NCBI GenBank assembly: GCA_003991915.1
Contig: RQTK01000317.1
Location: forward strand, 114,193 to 178,192
From: Elysia chlorotica
Lineage: Eukaryota; Mollusca; Gastropoda; Plakobranchidae
Length of the DNA stretch: 64,000 bases
Direction of reading: 5' to 3'
The position numbers and the translations under genes are program-made. This document shows positions 12,101 through 23,634 of the stretch, piece by piece. The notes beneath the pieces were generated by a model, which saw nothing but the letters and a program-made list of their open reading frames with translations, was not told the origin of the DNA and ran no database searches. Within the stretch, counting starts at the first letter, position 1; each line of letters begins with the position of its first letter.

Positions 12101-15100
12101 CAGCCGGTCACATTATACTGACACTGACCCAACCAGGAGGGAGCGAAATCGCCAGGGCTCGAAACCCAGAGTCCCCTTTTGCGGAGTAAAAGCCGATGTT
12201 CTACCCCCCACCGGGCCCCCCCCCCCCCCCCCCCTCCCAGAACGGTGGCAAGTAAAACGAGATCGTCATATGGATAAATAAATCATAACACAGGGAAAGG
12301 AGTGCGGGAAACAAAATAAACACTATCAATAAAATAACAATAATAGCGTCATTTTGTTACTGGCGGTGAACCGTGGCACTACCGTCATGGGATAATAAAT
12401 TCCGCGGATTACAAAAACAATTATTGTAAACTCGGGAGGAAAGGAGGTACAAGTGCAGAAAGGCGGAAAAAAACGAGAAAAGGAGGAAATTCCTCCTTAA
12501 GAACGCAAAAACAAGAATTTCCGCGGATCCACGGAAAACCATCATCACTGATAAAGGATAAAACTAAGTTTTAAAGAGCATATCAAGAGGCACAACGTGT
12601 ATGCAGCAAAATGGGAAATTGTTGAAGGGACAAAAAACATCTGCACAAAACAAGCGGTCTACAACAGCCTTACTCTGCCCTGGGCTTCTTGTCGACCCGT
12701 GGCCTCCCCCGGCTGTGGCTGCTCCCGCTGCTAGAGGACCGGCTCGAGCTGGAGCTCCCAGACCGCGACGTGCTGCCCGAGCTCGAGCTCCCAGAGCTGG
12801 AACTGCCTGACGAGGAGGAGTAGGAGCCGCTGCGAGATCGTGCTGACGCAGCCCTGGGGAGGATGGTGAAACACTTGATAAAACAATGGAAACATCTATG
12901 ATCAACACTGTAGAATGGTTTCAACACTAATGCCAGGCAAATTTACCTTTTGCGACACAGAGCAGGGATACCAGAACCACTTCCATCCCCAAAGAAAAAG
13001 CACCTTATACTAATGGTATTCACAGGATTACAAAAGCTTCATATCTGAAAGTTATCGGAGACAATTACCAGGAAGTACCAAGACTAAGCATTATGTGGGG
13101 TAAACATTAGTATGATTTGTCACAAAAACAAATGTATGAATTTGAAAAATTCTTTTTTTTTTTTTTATTTCATCGTGAGCAAAGTCATTTACCTTGAATC
13201 ATTTCAAAACAACGAAATAATAGGGCAAACATTTATAAATGATTATCATTTTTTATGCGTAAGAATTTGAAAAAAAAAATTTTAAAAAAATGTTTAGACC
13301 TTATATAAATGTATAGGAAAGCTGTCTTCTCCAGAATCAGATTACAACTCAAAACTTGTCAGATTTATCTTCAAAAATTAAAGTTTGGTTCACCTCAAGC
13401 TTACAATTATAAGCATAATTTACTTGTTGAGAAAAGGATTTGAACACCGTTCTCTAGAAAGCTTTACTCACGAGCTACTCCTGGATCCACTGCTGGAGGA
13501 GCCTCCCCTTTTCTTCCGCTCACGGCCTCTGTCTTTCGTCTCCTTTTCTTTGCCGCCCTCCTTCTTCTTCTCAGTCTTCTCTTTGTCGTCCCGTGCTTTG
13601 TGATCACTTTGGACCCTTCAAGTTGAAACAAAGCAATTGAAGTTAGAGAGATATATTGGTTAAGAGATCATCCTTTCAGATTAAATGAAAATCAATCGTG
13701 AGGAGTATTGGATGGAAGAGAGGGAAAATAATGTTAATAGTGTTTACTGGAATTTGTTCTACTTCAAATGTGTTTTCTTATTTTTTACTGACTGTCTGAT
13801 TCAGGTCTATTCAGGTCTAGATTTTTAGAAACTCAAGACCTTTGCTACACTTTAGCTACAAGCGCAGTGACATTTGTATTGGCGCATACCAGACAATATA
13901 GGTGAAATAACAGTACTTACCAGTTACCTTAGTTGAAAAGACAAAAACAAAATTGAACAGTGTAACTACTATAAATCTAATACAATCCTTTATTTTTATT
14001 ACTGACGCTAGTCTATGAGGTAGACCTATTGTCAAACATCAATTTATCATTATACTAGATGTCACATATGATATCCTTGACCACTTGAGTTCTCAGGTAT
14101 ATTTTTAGAAATGATGTACCCATAGAGCACAACTGTCGATAAATTTGACATCTCTTTTTAATGAAACTCCAATGAATTATGTTCTTAAAGTGGCAGAGTC
14201 AAAGATGATTTGAATCAGTGAATGAAAATGGACAGGCGTTCAGTATTCACCTTCAAAAAAAGCGTTTACAAGCACTACCATAAAAACTGCACATGTACTA
14301 TTTGATTGGTACAGTACCCAGGTTATTTTATACAGTGGATGGTAGCCATTTAGATCTAGATCTAGATCTATTAGATCTAATAGGGTGCAAGAACAGTGAT
14401 GGTACCAAGCACTCAATAGTCAATCTGGGGTAGATTCTATAGATTCTACCAAAGTAGAACTAAGAACGCACTGCGGAAGTTTGGATTTAGACCATGGTTT
14501 CGAATGACTTACAAGTGGTGGTTTGACATAATTGGGAATTCCTTTTAGGTTTGTGTTTTTTGGTGCTTTCATCAAGTGCAATTTAGTTTTAGGGGTGGTT
14601 GGATGGATATCCAAATACTTAGTTTGGCAGCAGTGATAACTCGCCATTACACTCAGGGGCAGTAGCTAAGCTAGTAGGTGACGTTAGGGGAGTGGGTCCT
14701 GACGTGGTCCTTGACGCATCACAATGCCAGGACCTTCTTTAGTAAATTGCTCTTAGATTGAACGCAGAAAGAATTTCTTTTATTAATCCATCATCTCTTA
14801 GTACAACTCCCTAGATTCTCGATATAGATCCTGGTTTTTTGAAGTTGCTAAATATTGATCTACTATGTTCCCATTAATCCAAAAGTATTGTCCCGCTATC
14901 CTAAAACTACTTAGCAAAGATACCACCTAGCACCACATGTTTTCCCCCCTTAATTGACACCCAAGTGGCAGAGTCAAAGATGATTTGAATCAGTGAATGA
15001 AAATGGACAGGCGTTCAGTGTTCACTGTATTGGAGATATAATTTTGTATTAATTGCTTCAAAAAAAGCGTTTACAAGCACTACCATAAAAACTGTGGTTC

Positions 15101-15522
15101 ATACATGTACTATTTGATTGGTACAATGCCAAGGTTATTCTTGTACAGTGGATGGTAGCCATTTATATCTTGATAATGATATCCCTGCATTCGGTAAGTA
15201 ACCTTTTTGTTTTTCTCGAGGTATGGTGGCTGGTGCCATCAAAGGGGGAGGAGTGTCTACAGTGAAATTAGGTTTTGGCAAATAACGACTTTCCACTGAA
15301 CCCGCTAGGAAAGGCTTTTGTGGACCTTGCCTTTATCGTGCGGTGATTGGGCAGTTGAAGGTTCGCGTGTCTGTAAGAAGGTTCGTCCTTCTTAGATGTC
15401 CGACTCGGATTCTTTTCTTGACTGCATTTATCACCTAAGACGATCAGATATAAGATTTTAAGTCTAGATAGAGCAGTGCAGGAATACCACAGAATGTTTA
15501 GCAAATCCACGAATACTTACAT
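6104..15522 (-). CDS. RNPS1: RNPS1, RNA-binding protein with serine-rich domain
   Basis: Nuclear splicing activator, peripheral exon-junction-complex factor and member of the ASAP complex with SAP18 and Acinus; it links splicing to nonsense-mediated decay (family knowledge). Exons in coding order: AT of the start codon at 15522-15521 (5' UTR exon), 13615-13472, 12853-12674, one RRM exon (11448-11213 or 8979-8744), 6663-6513, 6200-6104 with TAA. All splice sites are GT-AG and phases close to 810 bases, 269 residues (human about 305). Order: charged KE-rich start (KARDDKEKTEKKKEGG), Ser/Gly/Arg tract about 45-108, RRM about 124-200 with VHVGHLTRNVTKDHVMEIFS and KGSVYIDYESPEEA, then an Arg/Pro/Ser tail ending RSSSSSSR. 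Oddities: duplicated RRM exon and split start codon. Confidence 0.93.
7450..7620 (-). mobile_element. SINE fragment, minus orientation, body only
   Basis: Matches the family core: TTTAACGCCCAAAGTCAGCA, CTGACGTCTGACAATTTTAT, GTGCTGCCACACACGAGA, CACCGACCCAACC. The tRNA-like head is missing. Confidence 0.75.
8744..8979 (-). CDS. RNPS1: RNPS1 RRM exon, 3' copy (copy b)
   Basis: 236 bases, enters in phase 2 and leaves in phase 1, encoding the end of the basic linker and nearly all of the RRM to FMNGG. Acceptor ATCACCAG, donor GGAG then GTGAGA (near consensus). It joins in frame to 6663-6513. The protein is identical to the copy at 11213-11448; the five base differences are all silent. Confidence 0.93.
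9152..9203. repeat. AAT/ATA microsatellite
   Basis: Imperfect AAT-type trinucleotide run in the RNPS1 intron between the two RRM exon copies. Confidence 0.9.
10035..10490. repeat. Polypurine (GA-rich) tract
   Basis: More than 400 bases almost entirely of A and G on the plus strand, with (GAGA)n runs; on the transcribed strand it is CT-rich. It lies just downstream of RRM exon a in transcription order. Apparent proteins on either strand are low-complexity artefacts. Confidence 0.9.
10383..11529. repeat. Tandem segmental duplication, copy 2 (RRM exon a)
   Basis: Partner of 7071-9058 with the same order of landmarks. It lacks the 850-base block and the 20 bases beside the exon donor. Confidence 0.9.
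11213..11448 (-). CDS. RNPS1: RNPS1 RRM exon, 5' copy (copy a)
   Basis: A second complete 236-base RRM exon, first in transcription order, with the same phases (2 in, 1 out), the same acceptor and an identical protein. Compared with copy b the differences are five third-position silent changes (Ala, Pro, Gly, Thr, Pro codons). About 20 intronic bases just outside the exon are missing, so the donor reads GGAG then GTTGGT, which is weaker than GTGAGA but still GT. Because 236 is not a multiple of 3, using both copies breaks the frame. Confidence 0.85.
11551..11571. repeat. GT microsatellite
   Basis: Short (GT)n run at the edge of the duplicated block. Confidence 0.85.
11967..12225 (-). mobile_element. 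tRNA-derived SINE, minus orientation, near full length
   Basis: Starts with repeated GAGTTGAGTTG and TTTTAACGTCCAAAATCAGC, carries CAAGACTGATGTCTGACC and GTGCTGCCACACACGAGAC, and ends in the tRNA-like head, whose reverse complement has GGTTTCGAGCCCTGG (B box). A run of about 19 C follows at 12216-12234. Confidence 0.8.
14189..14352. repeat. Dispersed duplicate in RNPS1 intron 1, copy A
   Basis: GTGGCAGAGTCAAAGATG through GATGGTAGCCATTTA is repeated at 14964-15165. Copy A lacks about 30 bases present in copy B. Confidence 0.9.
14964..15165. repeat. Dispersed duplicate in RNPS1 intron 1, copy B
   Basis: Same segment as 14189-14352 with an internal extra block near 15020-15055 and scattered substitutions. 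Confidence 0.9.
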
Positions 15523-16128
15523 CGTCGTCTTTTTGTGTGATAGTTGAAAAAAAAATAAACAGTAATTTGGAAATCTTGAAAAACGGCTGTCAGACGTCAG
15601 TAAAATAATTGATTGAAGCAAAATGCCAAACCTAAATCAGCGATGCTTCTTGTACGAGTTATCTACCTTCTTTTGCCCTTCGGTAACTTCACTAATCGTC
15701 TATATCTACAACCTTTGGTAATTTGTTTATACGTCATGAAATGTCCTATTTCCAGTAGTTTTGTCATAAAATCTAGTTATTGAATATTCTGATGCGCATT
15801 TACAGTCTTTATAACACACCTGCTATCAAATTTCAGTGTATATATTTTAATAACATAGATCATTATAGACCTAGATATTTAGCGAAGAAAATAGATACCG
15901 TCATTATTCCGTTTCACACTAAGCTTATTTTGTCTGTTTCTTTTGCAAAAGACTTACACAGTCTGAGATCCATCAACAAACAAAGGCCACTCAAATAAAA
16001 CTAATATAAATAATAATAGATTCGATTCTAGGTGAAGATCTAACCCTTAGCCTTGATCGATCCTCATCAGTCATTTTGATTGTTGTCCTTTATTATACTT
16101 TTTATGTCAGATGTACATGAAACTATAA

Positions 16129-16310
16129 AGCCACATTGAGGTCTTCAAGTATCTACATGGCTACTACGATGTTGGCCAACCCCAGCTACACTTAGCCAGC
16201 GGTAGAGAACTACGAGGCCATTCTTTGAAGTTACGAAAAGATAGATACAGACTCGATCTCAGAGCAAACTTCTTCTCACACAGAGTAATAGATGAATGGA
16301 ACAACCTCAC
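16129..16310 (+). mobile_element. LINE reverse-transcriptase C-terminal fragment
   Basis: Open frame from 16129 into the gap with the tail typical of CR1/jockey-type non-LTR retrotransposon Pol proteins: VFKYLHGYYDV, then RGHSLKLRKDRYRLDLR and FFSHRVIDEWNNL. There is no start and it is cut by the gap. An A-run right after the gap could be the element's tail. Confidence 0.8.
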
Positions 16311-16384
16311 NNNNNNNNNNNNNNNNNNNNNNNNNNNNNNNNNNNNNNNNNNNNNNNNNNNNNNNNNNNNNNNNNNNNNNNNNN
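16311..16384. other. Assembly gap
   Basis: Run of 74 N. True length unknown. Two apparent proteins crossing it contain undefined residues and should be ignored. Confidence 1.
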
Positions 16385-16482
16385 GAAAAAAAAAAAAAAA
16401 CCGGCGGAGAATAAACAAATATGGTTATTTTCCACCCGGCGGAAAATACACACTCCCATCATTTTAACCACGACCCGGCCTA

Positions 16483-19400
16483 ATGGCGAGCTCCATTGAG
16501 GAGTCCAACAAATCTAATTCTAGATTACAACTGGATAGTCTAGAGTCGCTGAGGGTGAAAGAAATATCATCACAGTTCTTTGAGATGGTGCCTGTTAGAA
16601 GAATGAGATGGAAGGTTTGTAACTTTTGTATTTACTCAAAAGAAACCGAATTAAATTGCTTTACAAAGGGATGCTGTCTATCTGGTTTTTTATAACTTAG
16701 CCTGGTTAACTTAATAATGGTTTAGGTGGGGTAAAATCTAAAGGAAGTGGGTGCTTGCCGCACAGTTCGTTGTGGGGAAGTTCAGCTTTCTGAACGCGAA
16801 CTAAAATCTATGACGTCAAAATGGACCTTCTTTGTTTCACTGCACAGTGAGCAAAACAGCCTCCCTCAACCCCAAGTTTTCACTCTAAGTGGGACCACTT
16901 TTTCGGTATAATGTAGGTCTAGGCCTAGTTAATATTAATGTTAAATTTTGAGCAAAACATTCAGCCAAGCTGATAAATATTGGAAAGTCGGTCAAACATG
17001 TACTCCTTATAACTTAATGTGTATTACATTAGATCCACACATTATTACTGTGCCGATGCTGGATTGGTTACAAAACTGATTTGCCCATGACTTCAATAAC
17101 CTTAGATCTACATCAAACAAGCAACATAAATTGTGGATTGAAAAACAAAAACAAAAACTTCTTTGAGTCTTAGATGTCCTGTAGTTAATCAGGCATATAT
17201 GTAAACCCTAGTCCCCTTTTACCTGTGAACCACACTTTTACTCATATAAGAAAATGTTAAGAATAATGTATCGTTAACCAAAGCATAAAAAGAAACAAAC
17301 TAGAATCTAAACAATAAATTAACCACCCATCCAAAATTTTGCCTCAACGGGAGATGATTTGACAGCAAGGGGAATAGTCTTTCTATGCTCTCTCCGCTTT
17401 TAAATGGACTATATTCAAAGTCTTTTCCAGGAGTTTCAAGCACCTTTCAATTGCAAACCACAATGTTTTCTCAGAAACTGTGCTTCAACCTGTCCTTCAT
17501 CACGGAGCATTGTGTTAAAGTCAATCCATGTATACATTATACAATGTATCGCCATGTCTACTAATACATGTTCGTTGTGGGAAGTTTGACCTTCTTAAAA
17601 TATTAGAATCTAAATAGGCTGGTCAATATATGGCAATAAATCTACTTGATCCCTGATCCTGTATACCAGCAAAAGCTTAATGCCATGAAACCCTACCCGG
17701 ATAATTCTTTTCTGTATGACTTGTTGTAAACTCGTCTTGCACTTGCAGGACGATGACGCAGCGATGATGGTGGCTAGTCCAGACCTGCAGGTCCAGGTGT
17801 TGAACGCGACGGTGAGACATCCGGTTTGTGAGGAGTTCCCTCCAGCACTTTCTTACAGGCGGTACTTTATGAAGCTATTCATTCAGAAGGTAAAGATAGT
17901 ACTCTTTCTTTTTTATAAAGTTACTCTAAAGTTCAAGATGTTTTAATTTTCTACAATAGGAAAAGCTCCTCTTTCAGTATTTAGCTTAGATTTTTTAAAA
18001 TTATATAGAGATTTCATAATACTTTGTTTTTTATAAATGATATAAAAAAAAGATTGTAAATTATAGAGTAGGGCAACTGCAAGAAATCACAATTCAATTT
18101 TGAATTCTGAATTTTAAACTAAAAAATTCTGAATCTAGCTACCTGTACAGTTGAAACATCATAATTAGAATTGCTTAGATTTGATGAAAACTTCAAATTA
18201 GGAGGGGACATACCTGAACTACAAAAATATTTTTTAAAATATTGCAAGCTGATTAATACCTTTTTCTTTTTTTTGGAAAAATTGCAATTATGGGAGTTTC
18301 CTTTTGCTTTCTTTCTATAGCAACCCTCTCCCAACTCAATTCTTTTCAAAGAATTTCTTTAGCAGCAATATAAGCACTAAATCGTGCTTGACAGAGAGTA
18401 CATTTGTAATGCCTATTTTTGGTTCCATCTTTGTATACGGAAAACTAAACCAGAAATACTTTGAATTATGGGTTGTACTGTGGAAACATTATAATTTGAA
18501 TTGATTGGGATTTGATTTTAATCAAGCCAAAGAGAGAAAAATAACATATTCTCTTGCAAAATTAGGTTTGTAAGAAATTAAAATTATCAGACTTAATTTT
18601 GTGAGGTTTCCATTGTATTCTTATAAAGCCAAAGAGGAAAAAAATAAACAATCCTCTTGAAGGATTAGGTTTTCATGCAAAATTTTAATAATGAGACCTT
18701 TATTATTATTTTTTTAGGTTTCTACTGTATCTAGTTGTTTTTTTTTTTTTTGTTTTTTTTTTTAGATCAAGTCTTCTTTGTGTTGTGCAATGTTTGAGAT
18801 TCACGATATCATCTCAATGTAACCTTTTTTTTTTTTTTTTTTTTTTTTTCTTCGAGGGGTATGTTGAAATGAATTATGTAAGTTTTTAAATATTGTTTGT
18901 TTTTATGAATCAGTTATTTTAATGTTTTGAGTTTTACATGGTTTTGTTGTTGATTTTTTTTTTGTCTTAAGTTAATGTATAAACAGCTATCAAAACTGTA
19001 AAGTGGAGGAGTAAATCCATCTTACTGAAATAGTGAATTAGATCAGACTGCTTAAATCTCATAACCTGTACTTTGTAAGTATGTTTGTGTGCCTTTTTAA
19101 ATTCTGATTTAGGTATTTGGGGAGATTAGTTGAGACATTAGTTTTGAAACTCACTTTAGTCAATGTATTTAAAAAAAGCGGCTAGAGGTCTGTGCAGTTT
19201 CATAAAACCAAAGCCTTTGTTTTTCTCATGGAACTGGCAGTATTGTTGAACACTATCTGATATTTACTTATGTTAATTTTTATACCAATCTGATACTGCT
19301 TTTAGTAAGTCCAAAAGAAATAGATTTTTTAAAGAGCCAATAAACTCTAGCTAACCTGTCTGAAAAGTGGCTTGAATTATTCCTCTCAAGATCTTATGTG

Positions 19401-22400
19401 CCTAATTAACAAACAAAATGCAGACCTGGATAGTCAATTGACTACACCTGTGGTCTTTTCTATCACATCAGTTAAATTAACTCTGTCAAAAATTACAATG
19501 GGGAAAAAAAAATCTTTTAATTTTGATATTCATGTATTAATTGATGTCTCATTCATCTTATTTGTTGGCCTGTTTTCTATTTTTATTGCAGCCATCAGGA
19601 GAATATGTCTCCTTGCAAGAATCCGTACATTTGGTCTCCCAGGGTACTACAGGCCTCAGCACCTGGCAGGTGAGTTGTTTGAAAGCAACGTGGGTTTTCA
19701 GGTTATTGTGTTTCTTTTCAGATTTATTGTAGTTATGTAATTAACTAACAAACGTGAATATGTTTGATTCTCTGAAAATGTATAAACATAACATGGTCGT
19801 GTCCATGGGTGCAAGTCTTCTAGATGTTTAAAAATGCTGCATAGAGGAAATTCTTTGGAAAGCCGAAAGAAAATGAAATTTACGCGAGATTGGGGCTTAA
19901 GAGGATGAAGGCCTGAAGGTTAACTTCACAATAATTGGCAAGAAGCTTGACGTTGATAGGACAAATGTCTCAAGAATCGCCAAACTTAGTCAACTGCGAC
20001 TCTCACAGCAATTGAAAAAGTTCACAAACAAATTCATATGAAAAAGAATCAAAGTACAATTGATCAGTTCTTTGGTTCCAACAAACAATAAATTGTACAT
20101 AATGCGCAAAGGAGGAAGAGTACCTTTGGTGGGGCAATAGCCTAAAGCCCCACTGGATCCCACTGCTAGCGTCACCTTTTTCAATTGTTTTTAAAGTTGA
20201 GTTTAGTCCAGATTTTCTCTCAATGTTTTCATTACTAGTAGGGTCAACCAATTTGGGTTCTCCTTGTTTCTGAAGTAGATTATAGGGCTCAAACAAAGAG
20301 AAAAACATGTTTTTTTTTAAACCTTTCCAACAGTTCTTTTTATTTGAAGTGTCGTTTAAAATGGGAAATACTGTATAGCTAAGCTTAATAATGGCTTTTC
20401 TGAAATCATTTAATGGCCATTGTTTTTGTGAGAGGGTTGGTTTTTCTCACATAATTGTAGTGGGTGATGCTAAATAAAGATCGTGGCGTAATTTTATTTA
20501 GTATTTTGTTTTTTTTATCTTTTAATTTTTATACTCAGGCTGCCCAGCATCTTGCTGAATGGGTCTTGGAAAACCCTCAAGTCATCAATAACAGGTCAGG
20601 ACTGTTAAAAATAAATCTTTGTTACTTTTACAATTGTTTTAAACATGGATGCCGAATTTATATATACCCCTTAAAAGCTATATAGTGGTAAGACTTCTTT
20701 TTTTTCCCAACTTCAGGATTTTGTTGTCGCTTCTTTTGTTTTTGTTTGAATTTTGTTTTGTTTTGTTTTCTTTCAATGTAAATGGTAGGTCGCAGGCTCT
20801 TAAAAGTTAAATTTTTGCATCACATTTTTATCTGATTTTATTATTTTTTATTGTTTAATGTACAAGCCAGCTAGATGATATTACTCTTGTTTTTATCAAG
20901 AAATGGAAGTTAAATTTGTTGTGGATTTGAAAGCTTGGTTTTACTTTGTCACTAAAGTATTGCACCTGAGCCTTTTTAGTCACAATGGCCTTTTTTTTTA
21001 TTATTTTTCATTTGTTTATTTTGCTGTTGTTGTTGTTTGTTTGTCAGAACGGTGACTGAGCTCGGCTGTGGCCTGGGCTTTACGGGGATCGTGGCCTGCA
21101 GGTGCTGCCAGGTCCAGAGCTACACGTTCACCGACTGCCACAGCCAGGTGCTCTACCTGCTCGCCAACAACATCAGCCAGAACCTCGGCGCCGACCGGCA
21201 CAGGCCCGCGGCCAGGGACAGCTCCAGCGACCGAGAGAGGAGGATGCTGCGGAAAATCCGCAGGCAGCTGAGCCACTCGGCCACTGGGGATAACTCTGGA
21301 GAGTTTTGTGATAACACCGATTTGGATTCCATCACCAAACTTTCAGACAACGATCAAGTTAGTAGTTGTAATCTTCCTTTTATCTTTTAATGTATCAAAC
21401 TGGAATGAAATATTAATAAGTCATAGTTTAGTATAATAATGCATTTCAATTTCTCAAAAATTTAATAGGTTGAACTATATCAGATATTAGCTCATAAATA
21501 ATGGCAGTTAATTGATGTTATATTTATAAGCACCAGGTCTTTCATAGCACCCTACAGTTTCTGACAAGTTGTTGCACTGTGATTTAGTAGAATTAGAACA
21601 TTTTCATTGAAACACTAGGCTAATTTCAGCTATCCCTCGGCCTGTTAGTGTTACACTTTGTGATTTTCTATCCTAAAGAAGCATTATGTTTAGAAGACCC
21701 ATTCTTTTTTTAGTTTACCTGACTATATTGTTTTTGTTGGTTGTTTTTTTTTTTTGCTTTTTCTTTTTCGTACCATGGCGTGTATGATTGACTTGTTCAT
21801 ATTTTATGTAAATTAATATTTTGTTATGCTGGGATTTTTCCCTCACAGTGACTGATGTTCAAGGGGTTTAATATTTGCCTTGTTGTATTTGTCTGCCAAA
21901 CTCTCCACAACGTTATCACAGCATCGGCTCTTCTGGAATGTTTATTATATTTATAGCTGTTTGTTAAGTTTTAACTTTTCATCTCCAGATCAACACATGC
22001 GGTGACGGCAAACTGTCTGTCGAGCCTTTGGATTTGAACCTGAACCCTGACAAGTGGTGTGCGGACCCCTCGAGCTCGCTAATGTCGTACAGGCCAGACC
22101 CCCGGGTCCGCTTGTGTCACCTCGACTGGGAGTGGGTCAAAGAGAAGCAGCTGGAGGTGCTACAGGCAGACGTCATTCTTGCAGCAGGTAGGTCCAGGTA
22201 TTTGGGGCCGAGACGGCTCAGTGGATAGAGCGTGTCTCTTTAAATCCAAAGGTTCTGAGTTCGGCATCTCATCAGTTAGTCAGTTTGTGTTGTTTCCTAC
22301 TAATTGGGATGGTGTCAATATGAGTGCGACCCCAGCGAGACAGAAGTGCTGGTTTCCTCTCTCTGTCTCTGTGTAGCAGGAGGTAAAATTGACAGACTGA

Positions 22401-23634
22401 GGTCTTGAGGCCCTTCAAAACATATCCTAGTTGCTGATTATGGATGTTAGAAAGAAAAAAAACCTCAAATTGTCCAATTGTTTTTTCAGCTGATCTTGTG
22501 AGTTTAATTAATTCTACATGAAAGTTAATAAAAGCTGTAAAGTAAAGATTAATTATTTTGTGGGTTTATTTGACAACATGATGAGATTGGTATTATGAAA
22601 CTATACATGCCTTTTTAACTGATGTATTTTGTATTGTTTGCCCTCAATCTGCCTATGGTATTATGAAACTATACATGCCTTTTTAACTGATGTATTTTGT
22701 GTTGTTTGCCCTCAATCTGCCTATGGTATTATGAAACTATACATGCCTTTTTAACTGATGTATTTTGTGTTGTTTGCCCTCGATCTACCTATGGCACTGC
22801 CAGATGTTGTGTATGACCTGAGCATCATCCCTGCCCTGGTGCTCGTGCTCAAAGCTCTTCTCTATGGCAGGGTCAGCAACGGCAGAAAACCAAGAGCTTT
22901 CATAGCATCCACGATACGGAATGAGGACACGAGGGATGCTTTCCTCATTGCTATGGGTAAGTCTGTTCGACCTGCTCTTTTTAGTCAAAACTAGAGCTGA
23001 GAATATACATATATATCTTGATGTACTGGTTAAGTCAGTGTCAGTAGAATGTGACTTGTTGTTTTTTATCTTTGCCTTGACTTTCTCTGCCTTCATCTGC
23101 ATCTACTTTTGCAAACGGGAACAAATTTTTAAGACATTGATTTTATTTATTTCTGTTTGCTTGATTATCTGAAAGCTGTCTAAGGTGAAAGTGATTGGCC
23201 TTTACAGCAGGGTATACTATAAATTTAAAAAATACAAAACTGTGAGGGGAAAAAATAGTTCTGAGTCTTTGAAGAAATATTTTCATGTTGAGTTAAATTA
23301 AAAAAAAACAGCTTGCTGAAGAACCTCACCATGAATAGAGTACTTTTGACATTTTCCAAATGCTAAGTGTTTGTTTTTTGGTGCCAGGTCTAGATTTTAA
23401 ACTTGACCAACGAAAACTTTTGAAATCACAATCTTTATTATAGTTTTAGCAGTTTAATTTTTGTATACTTTTATCCATTGTAAGGATAAATATCATTGTT
23501 TATTTTGCTCTGCCTTTTCTCAACTTTCAGCTTCTGAAGGACTGAGCTACTCTGTGATGGAGAATCCAAAGCACCAGCGCTATTTCTATGATCGCTCTGT
23601 TCCAATAGAGATTTTAGAGTTTTACGCCACATGA
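16483..23634 (+). CDS. EEF2KMT: Elongation factor 2 lysine methyltransferase (FAM86 family)
   Basis: Cytosolic S-adenosylmethionine-dependent enzyme of the seven-beta-strand class that trimethylates a lysine of eEF2 (family knowledge). Exons: 16483-16614, 17749-17889, 19592-19669, 20539-20594, 21048-21357, 21989-22187, 22804-22956, 23531-23634 (TGA); 1173 bases, 390 residues, all phases consistent. Landmarks: NATVRHPVCEEFPPALSYRR (FAM86 N-terminal domain), GTTGLSTWQAAQHLAEW, SAM motif ELGCGLGFTG at 140-149, FTDCHSQVL about 163-171, LDWEWV about 284-289, and AADVVYD at 304-310. Human EEF2KMT is about 330 residues; here residues about 183-273 hold an extra polar stretch. About 35 residues expected between exons 2 and 3 were not found, so an exon may be missed. 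Confidence 0.92.
22200..22445 (+). mobile_element. tRNA-derived SINE in EEF2KMT intron 6
   Basis: Head GACGGCTCAGTGGATAGAGC (A box) and GGTTCTGAGTTCG (B box); body AAAATTGACAGACTGAGGTC and TTGAGGCCC. Same family as the other copies, plus orientation, starting about 12 bases after the exon 6 donor. Confidence 0.75.
22589..22797. repeat. 68-bp tandem repeat, three copies, abutting EEF2KMT exon 7
   Basis: Units start at 22589, 22657 and 22725 (GGTATTATGAAACTATACAT). The last ends within about 7 bases of the exon start, so the exon 7 branch point and pyrimidine tract lie inside the repeat. Confidence 0.92.

Larger units (their letters stand above)
15523..16482. promoter_or_regulatory. Shared upstream region of RNPS1 (minus) and EEF2KMT (plus)
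   Basis: The two genes diverge from here. The RNPS1 5' UTR exon ends at a consensus donor (GAT then GTAAGT) and extends into this region to an unknown start site. The EEF2KMT ATG is at 16483. The 80 bases before it hold two CCGGCGG motifs and a weak inverted repeat (GGAGAATAA and TTATTTTCC). A LINE remnant and a gap lie within. No TATA box could be assigned. Confidence 0.4.

Noticed and set aside
12564..12908. Ala/Pro/Arg-rich frames on both strands
   Set aside because: Shadows of the RNPS1 Ser-rich exon 12853-12674.
15268..15510. Minus-strand frame near the RNPS1 5' end
   Set aside because: Considered as an N-terminal exon; no matching donor and no likeness, while the split ATG at 15522 joins cleanly.
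18770..18823. Candidate EEF2KMT linker exon after a long T tract
   Set aside because: Good acceptor and donor, but 53 bases breaks the phase with exon 3 and the peptide does not match the family.
21016..21390. Open frames in other phases over EEF2KMT exon 5
   Set aside because: GC-rich exon produces shadows; the frame with ELGCGLGFTG is the gene.
22200..22260. tRNA gene
   Set aside because: Has A- and B-box-like motifs but no cloverleaf with matching acceptor stem; the body matches the SINE family.
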